The notes under the pieces were generated by a model. It was not told the DNA's origin, ran no database searches, and was given only the letters and a program-made list of their open reading frames with translations. The position numbers and the translations under genes were made by a program. Below, in pieces: positions 45,220-55,400 of a stretch of DNA of 64,000 bases. The stretch lies in the NCBI RefSeq assembly GCF_900104585.1, contig NZ_FNVX01000004.1, positions 1,054,001-1,118,000 on the forward strand, in the 5' to 3' direction. Within the stretch, counting starts at the first letter, position 1, and each line of letters opens with the position of its first letter. Origin of the DNA: Bacteroides ihuae. Its GTDB lineage: Bacteria; Bacteroidota; Bacteroidia; Bacteroidales; Bacteroidaceae.

Positions 45220-45543
45220 TCACGCTTCACCCTCATTTGCCAAATCCGCTTTGATCTCTTTAAGCACAGCTTCAAACACAGTAACATGCGGGGTAATATC
45301 CGTATCCTGTGGGAAAGAGAACTGTTTGTTCCCTGATTCTTGGAACATGAGGCCTGCATATTCCTCTCTCTCCACTGTCTGCTTACCGGTAGAGGTCGTT
45401 ACTTCTTCACTTGTCTTCTTATATACATTGCAATGCATTTTGATGAGATTTCCGTTATCGACATTATAATCTACTTTGTACTTGTAATCTCCGCTTTCGG
45501 CTGAACCCGCTACGGTTGTTGTTCTTGATTCTTCTGTAAACAT
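45220..45543 (-). CDS. Hypothetical late phage protein
   Basis: 107 residues, beta-rich (ESGDYKYKVDYNVDNGNLIKMHCNVYK). Last gene of the late operon, 5 nt after the 93-residue gene. A minor virion or assembly function is likely by position only. Confidence 0.55.
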   Translation of the reverse strand: MFTEESRTTTVAGSAESGDYKYKVDYNVDNGNLIKMHCNVYKKTSEEVTTSTGKQTVEREEYAGLMFQESGNKQFSFPQDTDITPHVTVFEAVLKEIKADLANEGEA

Positions 45544-45548
45544 GATCT

Positions 45549-45830
45549 TTATTTTTTAGGATTAATAATTTCATCTAGTACCGGGCATACCGATTCCTGC
45601 ACGAAAGCAAGAAAGCCCTCACGGATGTATCTGTTAAGGATAGCCGCCTGTCCCGCATCGACTTCTATCTCACCGTCTTTATAGATACTGCGGGCCAGTT
45701 CTAACTCTCCCAAATCGGCCGTCTTTTGATAGATCGCATTGCCTAGTTCTTTACTCAAATCAAGGGTACTTTTCTTTCCCTCGATATTCTTTACTTCAAT
45801 CTTTCTAAAATCAATCTTCTTCATTCTCAT
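45549..45830 (-). CDS. Hypothetical late phage protein
   Basis: 93 residues, with IEGKKSTLDLSKELGNAIYQ and a helical middle. It lies directly downstream of the large tail-tip gene (8 nt) and upstream of another small gene. Unknown role, probably tail-related. Confidence 0.55.
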   Translation of the reverse strand: MRMKKIDFRKIEVKNIEGKKSTLDLSKELGNAIYQKTADLGELELARSIYKDGEIEVDAGQAAILNRYIREGFLAFVQESVCPVLDEIINPKK

Positions 45831-45838
45831 TTAATCTA

Positions 45839-48800
45839 TTAACCATTAAAAGTATTGTATGTCCAATAAGTGCCATTATACATGAATATTGCAAAACAGC
45901 CCTTATTTAGTTGTACGCTTGTAGACCTTTCACGGTACCAGTCTCCATCATTGATTATATAACTGCCATTTACCCATATTCTGCCGCCTCCATTTTTTCT
46001 TATAAAATACATTTGACCTTTTTCAGGAGATGCCGGGAGAGTTAGAGTTATTTCACTATCTGATACGGATATAATAATGCTATCAAACACAGACAATGTC
46101 TGAGATGATGAGATTGTACGTATGCGAAGCCTAAAGCCACAGATATCCCCTTTGGGAATGTATAATGCATGATTGCCCGTATATTGAGCATCCGTATCAT
46201 CATAAGACGAAGCTCCTTCCACACTTAAATAATGCCCTACATTTCCATAACCAAAACCGGTAATACTACGTGTTACTACATTCTGTTGCGGACATAACAA
46301 CGCTCCGCCCATTGTGCCGGGAAATGTATCAGCACCGATACGAACCACCGAATTGCTACCAATGAAACGAATTAGAGCCGCACTTAACAACATTGAATCT
46401 GAACCGGATGTAGCAGTTAAACTACCCATACTTGAACTTACGATAAACGGTCCTACCTTAGCTCCGTCTGTAACAGTCAATCGGCCCGTTGTTATATCCG
46501 TGGCGGCTATCTTACTGGCTAAAAGCGACGTAGTTATTATAGCGTCCGCATTAATCAAAGATGTGCGAATCATTCCTCCGTTAATGATAGTATTGCCCGC
46601 AATTGCCTGCGCTTCCATTGCCGAGTAGTCCGCATAACCTAGACTTGTTGCCAGATTGTTCCGTGAGGTTGTGACGGCTGCAGTTTGAGCAGTGGTGATG
46701 GCCGTGTTCACATCTTCGGGAGCGGGCGACCAATCAGTCGCTTTAGAACCTTTTTCAACTTTATACCAGTTGACAGTGGCTAACCCTAATCTACTGCCTT
46801 CGGATGGGAAAAGATAAGAGGATATGCTATAATATCCCGTGATTGGAGCGGTAAAAGTACTAAAATGTGTACTGTCTACTAGTGTGTTAGCGGCCATATT
46901 AAATTGCCAACTCCAATCTGGAATATAAAAAAAGACTCTCAGATCTTTTGAATCAGATAATGCCTGTTGATCTATGTGCCCGTTAAAGGAGAAAGTATAT
47001 GCCTGCCCAGCTATTAGATAAACCGATCTACCAGCGAATCCATACAGGTTAGATGTTTCTTCGACCTTACTACCAAGTACTAGATTTCTACCTCCAATCT
47101 CCAAAGCATTAACCGCATTAGCTACAGAGTCGTTTGTGGCTAATGAGCTAAATACGGTTGCGCCCGTTATGTTGACAGACTTGGCACCTAACGACAGCGT
47201 ATTCCCAGACATTGTAAACCAGCTTTCCACCTGTGTCTTTATTATTCCTCCGGCTTGGGTTTGCGTCGTGATTCTAGCATCTATCGTATTGGGAAGCTGA
47301 GTGATAGCCGTTCCATGCGTGTTTACCGTCCCGCTCAATGAATCGAAAGCGGTCTGAGACACTTTACTGCTGATCTGATTACTTAAAACTTCTATTCCTG
47401 CATTATAAGTAGATTTTGTTGTAAAGTTTGTATTTGCATAGTCCTTTGCGGTAGCTAAAGCCGCTGTTGCCTTTACTTGTGCATCGGCCGTAACATCTTC
47501 GGGAGCGGGGCTCCAGTCGGTTGTTTTGTTGCCTAATTCGACTTTAACGTTGCGAACATGAGGTTTAACTCCTGTTCCATAAATGCCATACCACGACAAC
47601 ATACATCGATCTCCATTAGCGTCATTTTGATGATAACTAAATGATCCTACAGTAGAATAAAATCTTTTCCATTCTGTGGTTACAGAGAAAGTATTATTTA
47701 TATTTATTCCGTATCCCCCTAAGCTATAAAAGCTAATATTACCCGATACATCAGCGCAAATATCAAAAGAGAAGATAACTTGCTTACTCAAATTAGCAAT
47801 AGCTATATCTGTGATTTCTATTGAAACATATTCCCTGGAGCCAGATCTTTCTATAGCGCTATTTAGCAATAAATTTCTTCCACCAACCTGCACATCATTA
47901 ACGGCCGTTGTAATCTGACTTTTAACCGTCAAATTGATAGCATCGGAAGTGATCTTCGCTTCGGCAGATGTTAATCTGGTATTAATGCCCGTAACTGTCG
48001 TTGAATCGGCTTTTAATGCAATCTGATTATTCAGTTGGTTGATACTCGTTGAATGGGAACTAACCGTATTACCGATTGTGGTTGTCTGAGATACGAGTGT
48101 ACTTATACTTGTCTCGGCGATTGTTAGACGGGATACGGTATTGGTGACTTGCGTTTGTACATTGGAAATGTTCGCATCCACATCTTCAGGGGCAGGGCTC
48201 CAATCGGTTGCTTTGTTGCCTTTCTCAAGCTTAACCCATGCAACATTAACAATAACACTACCTATACTATATAGATATACACGCAATGATTGATTAACTG
48301 TAGATGTATTTTTGAATATCTTAGTTATGGTTTTCCAACTAGTAGATATATTAGGATCACCCCCATATATATTTTCATAAGTATGAGTGCCTACTGGTAT
48401 TTGAATATGCAGTGGAGTCTCGAGGTTACCAGCTAATGCATTGTTACCTTTCACCATCATGCTTAATGTATATTCAATATTAGGTTCTAATATTGGATTA
48501 TAAGTCCAATAAAAGCCAGAAGCTCCTTCAACCTTTAAAGTTGATTCTCCTAAGTATGTATTTGTTGTATCAACAGTCAATGCTGCTCCATTACTTATGA
48601 TATATGGCACTGCATTATTAACTACTGCTTTTGAATTTCTAAATAAGTTTCGTCCACCAATTTGCACCCCATCCACAGCCGTTTGCGCCGCTTTATTGCT
48701 TGCCTGCAAAACTATTCCGTCAGCTTTTATATTGATTGAAGCTTCGGCGGACTCTGCACGTCCAGCAGCACTTTCTGCACGAGTGGCTTTAAGTTCAATT

Positions 48801-51649
48801 GCATCGGCCGTCTGGTTTATGCTTGTCTCCTTCTGAGTTACAGCTTGCAAAGTAGTTGCTGCGTCGAAAGCAGCTTTGGTTGCATCAGTTGCTTTTTGCC
48901 CGGCTGTTGTTGCCGAGCCTGCCGCTTCACCCGCTTTAGTACTTGCTGTTCCGGCAGAAGTGGCCGCCTCACCCGCTTTGCTCGTTGCCGTTTGTGCGGC
49001 CGTTGTTGCTTGCGTAACCTTGATGCTTATCTGTCCTTCCCGAACCTCAAAGGCTGTTTGAACTGCTGTTATCTGATCGTTTAGTTCATCCTCAATAGAC
49101 TTGCCATTGCGAAGGATAAATAACCCTTTCAAGAATACATTACCCGCCCAAAGACCGTAACCGTGAGGCTGTGCATTAGAGGGGAAATCGGAATCGGTAA
49201 TACCGTCCAAGCAACCTAATATCACTCTGGATTTACCTGTAAGATCAGTAGAGTTAATACCATCCAATACGGAGAAGCGGGGTTTACCGTCTTCGGATGC
49301 GGTGAGATACAATATACCTTGTCGGGCCGTGTTCGTTTTGTTACCCATCTGAACAAGATCATCGCCAACGGCCGGAACAACTCCATCAGGAAAGTTTGAT
49401 TTAAGAATAAGGATTGCTTCACCGCTCACGGAATCAATCGGTACCCAGTAGTATTTTGCCCCTGTACTGCTAAACACTTGGCAACGTACCAAGTCATCGG
49501 CGGCAAAAGTCATATCGCCTTCAATACCTAACACGTAGTAAGTTGGTGAACCTGTTGTTTCTGTTACAGACTTTATACGTCCGTTTGCCGGAGAGACAAC
49601 CAAACCGCCATTGACCGCCCTGACTTTTGAAATGATGAGTTCAAAAATGGTCATGGCTTTGCGGATAACAACGTTATCCACTTCAAGATTCCAATCACCC
49701 GAAAGTGACTTATAAAGCTTCATCCCTTCGCCCGTTATGCCGGGAACAAAAGATTCGGAGCTTACATAATCCTTCACTATCGTTTGAAACAAGGTCGCTA
49801 CATTGGATACGTTCAGATCGTATGTCTCTGCCAGCTTTTGAACAAGCAAATTCAGCGTAGTGACTTTATCCGATACAGTTACTGTCTTTGCTTCCAATGC
49901 CGCAACTGTGGCCTTAATACGTGCTACGAGATTGCGTACTTCGGCATCACCGTTAGAATCTATCTTGCCTCCTGAAATTCCAGTTACGTATTTTCCTAGT
50001 AAAAGGCCATCTTCTGCAGTAATAACCTTTTTGGAAACCAAACCTTTGATGAATGTAATTGCTTCGGCTGCCGTATCAACACTCGTCCTTGACAATGCTC
50101 TCTCTGCAATCTCTTTCAATGCACGCAAGGAAGAGAGCACATTGCTATCAGAGGCCTCACGTTCATCAATTGTCTCTAATATTGATACGCTTGAAGCTCC
50201 ATAGCCGCCATTCACCGTTGTAGTTGAAGATTTTATATTAGCGACTTCCGTTTCAATCTTATCTTTCCATTTCTCATCAAGATAGTTAGACACGACGCAA
50301 GTCAGTTTGCCCGTGTACAAATTCCTTTCAATGGAAGTTATACGAATAAGCTTGCTAATATTATGGAGAGGAACATTTATGGTTATTAGATCGCCACAAT
50401 GCAAAGTTATGTTCTTTTCACGTAGATACCGATAATCGACATTGAGTTCGAACTTAACTCTCTTTCGGCAATAATAAGACAGCCATTCTGTAGCCTTGGA
50501 ACGTAGTTTAGTGATCGCATTTGTTTTGTAGGTGCCACTAAGTTTGATACCCGTAAAATTGAACAGCTCCCCACCTCTAAGATGTTTGGAAGCACTGGGT
50601 ATGTTGGGACGAACACCTGTCGTTGCATCAATGGCCGCCAATTCATCTTCCTGATAGATAAGAGTAATCTTCTTTAGGGAATTATTCCATTTGAACTCAA
50701 AGGATTTACCCATCAAATCACCTGTGAGAAAGTTTACACGTGCTTCATCAGACACGGCGACATCGGCCAAATCAAAGTCGATAGCCGCACAAATGAACTC
50801 GCGATTATTATCTCCACTGATAACCCCGACAGCACCCTCGAATGTCGGATGTATATCATCAAATTCAACAACGGCCTCAACTACTCTGTTGCTATCAGAG
50901 AAGTTTTCAATATATCCTTCCGGAAGAATAAGCCGACCGTCATAATCACCTTCTCCGGGAATAACGTTCTCTGTTCCTCCCTTTGCATACACACGGGTAA
51001 CGAGATCGCCATCATCCACATTCTTTTTATCTACCTCGTACAAGCCTTCACCCTTGCCCTGCGTAAATATAAGCCCAGTCTCTTTCTCTATGTGAGATAC
51101 AAAGTTGAGGGTTTTATTTTCGGCATAGTATTCAACACCGAATTTGGATGCAAAGGTATTGAGGGCATCGCGACACGTAACCCCTGCAAACGTGATATTC
51201 ACGTAGTCGGTGTCCGGACAAAGACCTATGCTCCAACCCGTATCAACACCTTTAGGATTATCGGTTGCATCATAATTCACATTCCATATAAGCAGCTCGA
51301 GGAAGTCTCTCAACTTACCTGTAAGAGTAAATGTAGTACAACCGGTGATCTTGCTACAAAATAGCTTATCGATCAGCGTATAAATAGGAGCCTCAAAAGA
51401 GCTTGTATATGAATGCTTCTTCTCGGACGATTGTTTTTCCTCCGGATCACGGTTTATCTTATACTTGATTCCATCAACGAGTACATAATCTCCTTCTTGC
51501 AAAGAAATAGGCTCCTCGGTGACTACCTCAACAGTCACCTTATCCTTGTCCATGATCGTTTGGTAGAACGTCGCTTTCTCTTTTGAAATCCGATATACTA
51601 CCGTTTCAACACCACTTACAAGCCTATATACATCAATCAATTTCGTCAT
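45839..51649 (-). CDS. Tail hub / receptor-binding protein (very large)
   Basis: 1936 residues. The N-terminal ~450 residues look like the baseplate hub/tail-lysin attachment domain (YVLVDGIKYKINRD, then a region with GDLITINVPLHNISKLIRITS). Coiled-coil and Ala/Thr-rich segments follow. Three copies of a ~150-residue module begin (I/V)GGRNL and end ATDWSPAPEDV (about 1000-1150, 1255-1380 and 1520-1640), jelly-roll-like and probably carbohydrate-binding. The C-terminus is a further beta domain (about 1830-1936). It overlaps the distal tail gene by 4 nt. It should be the phage's host-recognition fibre. Confidence 0.8.
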   Translation of the reverse strand: MTKLIDVYRLVSGVETVVYRISKEKATFYQTIMDKDKVTVEVVTEEPISLQEGDYVLVDGIKYKINRDPEEKQSSEKKHSYTSSFEAPIYTLIDKLFCSKITGCTTFTLTGKLRDFLELLIWNVNYDATDNPKGVDTGWSIGLCPDTDYVNITFAGVTCRDALNTFASKFGVEYYAENKTLNFVSHIEKETGLIFTQGKGEGLYEVDKKNVDDGDLVTRVYAKGGTENVIPGEGDYDGRLILPEGYIENFSDSNRVVEAVVEFDDIHPTFEGAVGVISGDNNREFICAAIDFDLADVAVSDEARVNFLTGDLMGKSFEFKWNNSLKKITLIYQEDELAAIDATTGVRPNIPSASKHLRGGELFNFTGIKLSGTYKTNAITKLRSKATEWLSYYCRKRVKFELNVDYRYLREKNITLHCGDLITINVPLHNISKLIRITSIERNLYTGKLTCVVSNYLDEKWKDKIETEVANIKSSTTTVNGGYGASSVSILETIDEREASDSNVLSSLRALKEIAERALSRTSVDTAAEAITFIKGLVSKKVITAEDGLLLGKYVTGISGGKIDSNGDAEVRNLVARIKATVAALEAKTVTVSDKVTTLNLLVQKLAETYDLNVSNVATLFQTIVKDYVSSESFVPGITGEGMKLYKSLSGDWNLEVDNVVIRKAMTIFELIISKVRAVNGGLVVSPANGRIKSVTETTGSPTYYVLGIEGDMTFAADDLVRCQVFSSTGAKYYWVPIDSVSGEAILILKSNFPDGVVPAVGDDLVQMGNKTNTARQGILYLTASEDGKPRFSVLDGINSTDLTGKSRVILGCLDGITDSDFPSNAQPHGYGLWAGNVFLKGLFILRNGKSIEDELNDQITAVQTAFEVREGQISIKVTQATTAAQTATSKAGEAATSAGTASTKAGEAAGSATTAGQKATDATKAAFDAATTLQAVTQKETSINQTADAIELKATRAESAAGRAESAEASINIKADGIVLQASNKAAQTAVDGVQIGGRNLFRNSKAVVNNAVPYIISNGAALTVDTTNTYLGESTLKVEGASGFYWTYNPILEPNIEYTLSMMVKGNNALAGNLETPLHIQIPVGTHTYENIYGGDPNISTSWKTITKIFKNTSTVNQSLRVYLYSIGSVIVNVAWVKLEKGNKATDWSPAPEDVDANISNVQTQVTNTVSRLTIAETSISTLVSQTTTIGNTVSSHSTSINQLNNQIALKADSTTVTGINTRLTSAEAKITSDAINLTVKSQITTAVNDVQVGGRNLLLNSAIERSGSREYVSIEITDIAIANLSKQVIFSFDICADVSGNISFYSLGGYGININNTFSVTTEWKRFYSTVGSFSYHQNDANGDRCMLSWYGIYGTGVKPHVRNVKVELGNKTTDWSPAPEDVTADAQVKATAALATAKDYANTNFTTKSTYNAGIEVLSNQISSKVSQTAFDSLSGTVNTHGTAITQLPNTIDARITTQTQAGGIIKTQVESWFTMSGNTLSLGAKSVNITGATVFSSLATNDSVANAVNALEIGGRNLVLGSKVEETSNLYGFAGRSVYLIAGQAYTFSFNGHIDQQALSDSKDLRVFFYIPDWSWQFNMAANTLVDSTHFSTFTAPITGYYSISSYLFPSEGSRLGLATVNWYKVEKGSKATDWSPAPEDVNTAITTAQTAAVTTSRNNLATSLGYADYSAMEAQAIAGNTIINGGMIRTSLINADAIITTSLLASKIAATDITTGRLTVTDGAKVGPFIVSSSMGSLTATSGSDSMLLSAALIRFIGSNSVVRIGADTFPGTMGGALLCPQQNVVTRSITGFGYGNVGHYLSVEGASSYDDTDAQYTGNHALYIPKGDICGFRLRIRTISSSQTLSVFDSIIISVSDSEITLTLPASPEKGQMYFIRKNGGGRIWVNGSYIINDGDWYRERSTSVQLNKGCFAIFMYNGTYWTYNTFNG

Positions 51650-52437
51650 GAGATAACCCTACATTTTAAGTCGAAGCTAAGCACCTTTTCGGCAACAGCT
51701 TTCGTTGTTATTCCATCTTTAAAATATACCGTCTTATCGGCATTACCCGCTATTTTCAAAGTATGTGTTCCCGGACTCACACACAACGCATTGAATTGAG
51801 ACATTTTTATATATAAGTCGGACAATGAAAAACCTTTCATCTTACACGATATAGAAAGGTCTAATGCGGATCGGTAAGATGTGTTAGTGTAAGGCAACGT
51901 AGTGCTTATATCAATGCGTGCGGCAGTGTTATTAATATCTCTCCATGAAGAAAGATATATCCCAAAGTCTTTAATCAGATCGTACGTGTCAAGCCTGTAA
52001 CTGCCGCTCCCAGATCCTTCAATTGACATTGCCACCGGGGTATAGTCTTGCTGCCAAAATGGAACCTCTACAGTGGCCATATTTACATAGAAGTATTCAT
52101 CCACTGAAATAGCCCCTTTCTGTATCACATCAAATTCATCAAATTCAGTGTATAGCTTCGTGCAGGCAATACAGGCCGCTTTAAATGTTGCTAGCTTCGT
52201 ATGTAGGTCAGATAAAGATGCGCCTTTTATCGCGACGTTTAATGTGAGAGTTCGTCCGTCGAGTTCTATATCATCTGCATCAACGAAAGGTTCAATCGAT
52301 GTGCCCCAATCATATTCCGTTGTATCGGTCCGCTTTGGTAGGCTGAATAATCCGGAAAGGGATATAACCTCCCCGGATACTTTTGATGGTATTGCACCGA
52401 ATGTGCTCAAATCAACCCCGTCTATCTTGTATGTCAT
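51646..52437 (-). CDS. Distal tail protein-like (Dit)
   Basis: 263 residues. Two similar halves (SLSDLHTKLATFKAAC and SLSDLYIKMSQFNALC) suggest an internal duplication; each may be a galectin-like or beta-rich unit. The position between tape measure and tail hub is that of Dit, which forms the ring joining tail tube to tip. Overlaps the tail hub gene by 4 nt (ATGA). Confidence 0.7.
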   Translation of the reverse strand: MTYKIDGVDLSTFGAIPSKVSGEVISLSGLFSLPKRTDTTEYDWGTSIEPFVDADDIELDGRTLTLNVAIKGASLSDLHTKLATFKAACIACTKLYTEFDEFDVIQKGAISVDEYFYVNMATVEVPFWQQDYTPVAMSIEGSGSGSYRLDTYDLIKDFGIYLSSWRDINNTAARIDISTTLPYTNTSYRSALDLSISCKMKGFSLSDLYIKMSQFNALCVSPGTHTLKIAGNADKTVYFKDGITTKAVAEKVLSFDLKCRVIS

Positions 52438-52441
52438 ACTG

Positions 52442-55400
52442 TTACCTCCCTGATGTGTCTTTAGTGTTCTTGCTTATATCTTCCAAATCACCTTTCATCT
52501 CTTTTAAACTGTCATTCACATTTGATATACTATCACGTAGCCCGTCCGTATTGTTAGCTGTTCTAAGTGTATTTGCATTGATCTGGCGGGTTTCATCCAG
52601 TATAGATGACACGTTATTCATTGTTGTTGCATAATTGGCAAAATGAGAAGGCAGTAACTCTTTTATCGCACGAATGTCGAGAGTGCCCATATTGATAGCT
52701 CCAAGTACTTCGCTGGCCGTACCCTCGGTAAGAGCATCCTGTAATTTGCCACTTACTCCATCCTCACTGGAAGAATTATCTATACCGACAGTATCAAGAA
52801 GGCCGTTAATTTGTGATTGCGCAGTGTCATAAATGGTAGAGTATTCTTCTCGTAGCTTTTTCACTTCATCATCAGACAAAACGCCATCGCTCATATCTTT
52901 GGTGAAGTTATCATACCATCCTTTTAAAGCGTCAGTCATATAAGTAGTCTTCACAATATTGAGGATCGCAGTCTTCATATAGTCCTCAAAGTTATCAGCT
53001 ATAGTCTGCTCGGTAGTATCAGCGCTTAAAAGGAAATCATCCAAAGCATCCTTCGCATCATCGAAGGATAGACCGGTTAGAGATTCCGACAAGGCATTGG
53101 AAACCTCTTCTTCTTTATCTGCTAAATCATCCCATGCGTCAATCAGTTCTTGCCAATCATCTAGGTTACGAATGCCGAAGCCATTGTTCAAATAGTCAAG
53201 AAGATCATTACTTGACATGAATTCTTTCAGTTCTTCAATGGAGCTTATACCTAGTTCGGATAATGAAAGGTTGTTATTCTTACCTTTCTTTGCTAAGAAG
53301 TCATTTCCTAACAAACTTTCAAACTGCTGTTCATAATACCTCTTCTGAACATCAATGGAGGTTTGTGTCAAAGAAGCCAAGTAACCTTTCTCCGCATTCG
53401 TAGCCGCATTGATAAGGTCTATACGCTTTTCAATAAGAGAGTTGATTGTGTCCTGTATCTGAGATATCTTTTCCGTCACACCTTGCAGCTTCTCTGTGTC
53501 GGCTTGTTCTTTGCTTTTGCCGGATATTAATTCGGCCACCTTAGTAGCAAGTTGAATGGCGGTACTGATAATAGCAAGAATAACAGATGCCTTTTCTATG
53601 GTACTGACAGACTGTGCGGTGGTATTTGAAACGGTCTTGATACCATCCATAGCAGACATTGCGAAACTGCCTATGTTTCCAACCAATGAGATTATTTCAC
53701 CCGCAGTTCCTCCAATGGCAGAACCTACATCAGTTAAGGAGGTTGAGAGATCGCTTATTTGTTCTGTTACTTTCTTCTCCGCCTTGGTTACCTTGGCATC
53801 TTTCTGTATTACTTCATCTTTCGCTTTGTTAAGTTTGGATAATGCTTTCTCCTCCGTCAAATAAGTTTTGTCTATCTTACCCGTCTTTTGGTTATAGCTG
53901 GTACTAGCAACTACCTTCTTGCCACCTTTAACGTCATCCATGTTTTTTTGAGCCTCCGCGAGTGCTTTTTCGGCTTCCGCAAGTTCCGACTTACGCTGAG
54001 CAAGCATTTCGAACGGATTACGATTCTCGAGCTCGTCCATAATATCAGAAATCGTTTTCGTATACTCGCGGAGCTGTTCAGGATCTAGCGTCTCAGCGGC
54101 TACTTGTTTTGCGTTCTCGAATTGAGAAAGCAGGGAATTAAGCGTTTCTGTAGAAGATTGCTTTAAGTTCTCAAAGGCTCTCACATAGTCCGGAGACTCT
54201 TTGAGTTGCTTAAAATCAACCGATGCTAAAGATTTACCTTTATCTGTATCGGCTTTCCCTATACTTCTGTCTATTACATCGACCTGCGCCGTGTCTCCTT
54301 GTGCCTGTGCTTTTTCTCGCTCTTTCTTTAAGGCTTCTATATCATCATTGTACTTCTTCTCTATAGCGAGACGTTCATCTGTATAGGATTGATATTGGTC
54401 CTTTAAGGACTTCAATAAATCTTTTTCAGACTTGATCTTATCTCTATCGGCGTTACTTTTATCGGTAGAAATGATCTCCTGTTGCTCCTTAGGCAATTGA
54501 GCGACAGTCTTTATGGTAGGGGTGAATACTTCACCTTTCGCCTCATGATCCGGATGTTTGTTGAGCCACAACTTTTCTTCGTTCTCCTGTGCAATCTTGA
54601 TAAGTTCTTGGGCCTTTTTATCCGTATCAGTTATTCTCTTTTTATGGTCAAGGTCTATTTGTGCCTGTTGTTTGGTGTAGCCATCTTCCATAGCATTGAT
54701 TCTGGACTGTTGAGCATCAAGTTCGCCTTGGGCATATATTTCCTTAATCTTTTGGTCATTCTCCTTTATCTGGCTGATACGTTCGGCAGCTTCAACTTTT
54801 TCCTTATTTGCCTTTTCGGCCGCTTTCTTTGCTACGTCCGCATCTTTCTTATAACTATCATCACCATTGAATGGGGTGATTTTGGCTTTCTCCAAATCAG
54901 CATTTATTGTCTTCTCTAATTTGGCGGCTGAATCTATGACCTTATTACCCCAGATAAGATGGACTTGTGCGCCTATGCGCACTTTATCTGCACGCTTCTT
55001 GCGGTTGGCTTCCGCATTCTTTGTGTCAGACTTATCAATGTAAGTTTCTGTTGTATCAGACGCCCCGGCATCGCTAGAGCCTGCTTTAAATGTGCGCGTT
55101 TTCTTGTAATCATCTTCAGTTGGTGCGGTGTCCATAATAAGTTGCGCTTGCAATTCGCCACGTGCCATCTTCTCGTATTCATCCATAGCCATTTTAGCAT
55201 AAATGGCCGCTCGCGCTCGTTTCATCATAGCATTTACAACAGCCTCTGTTCTATGGTCCAATACGTTTTCCGCTTCAGTCACGGTGTTAACTGATATACC
55301 CAACTTATGGAATTCGTCTTTATTCTCGGTAATAAACTTCTTTTGCTTTTTTAGATTACCTCCAAGAGAGTCCCAACGGCCTATCAACTTGTATAGGGTA

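Noticed and set aside
50849..51364. 171-codon plus-strand ORF inside the tail hub gene
   Set aside because: It is antisense to a much longer, well-supported coding frame and shows no domain or start signals.
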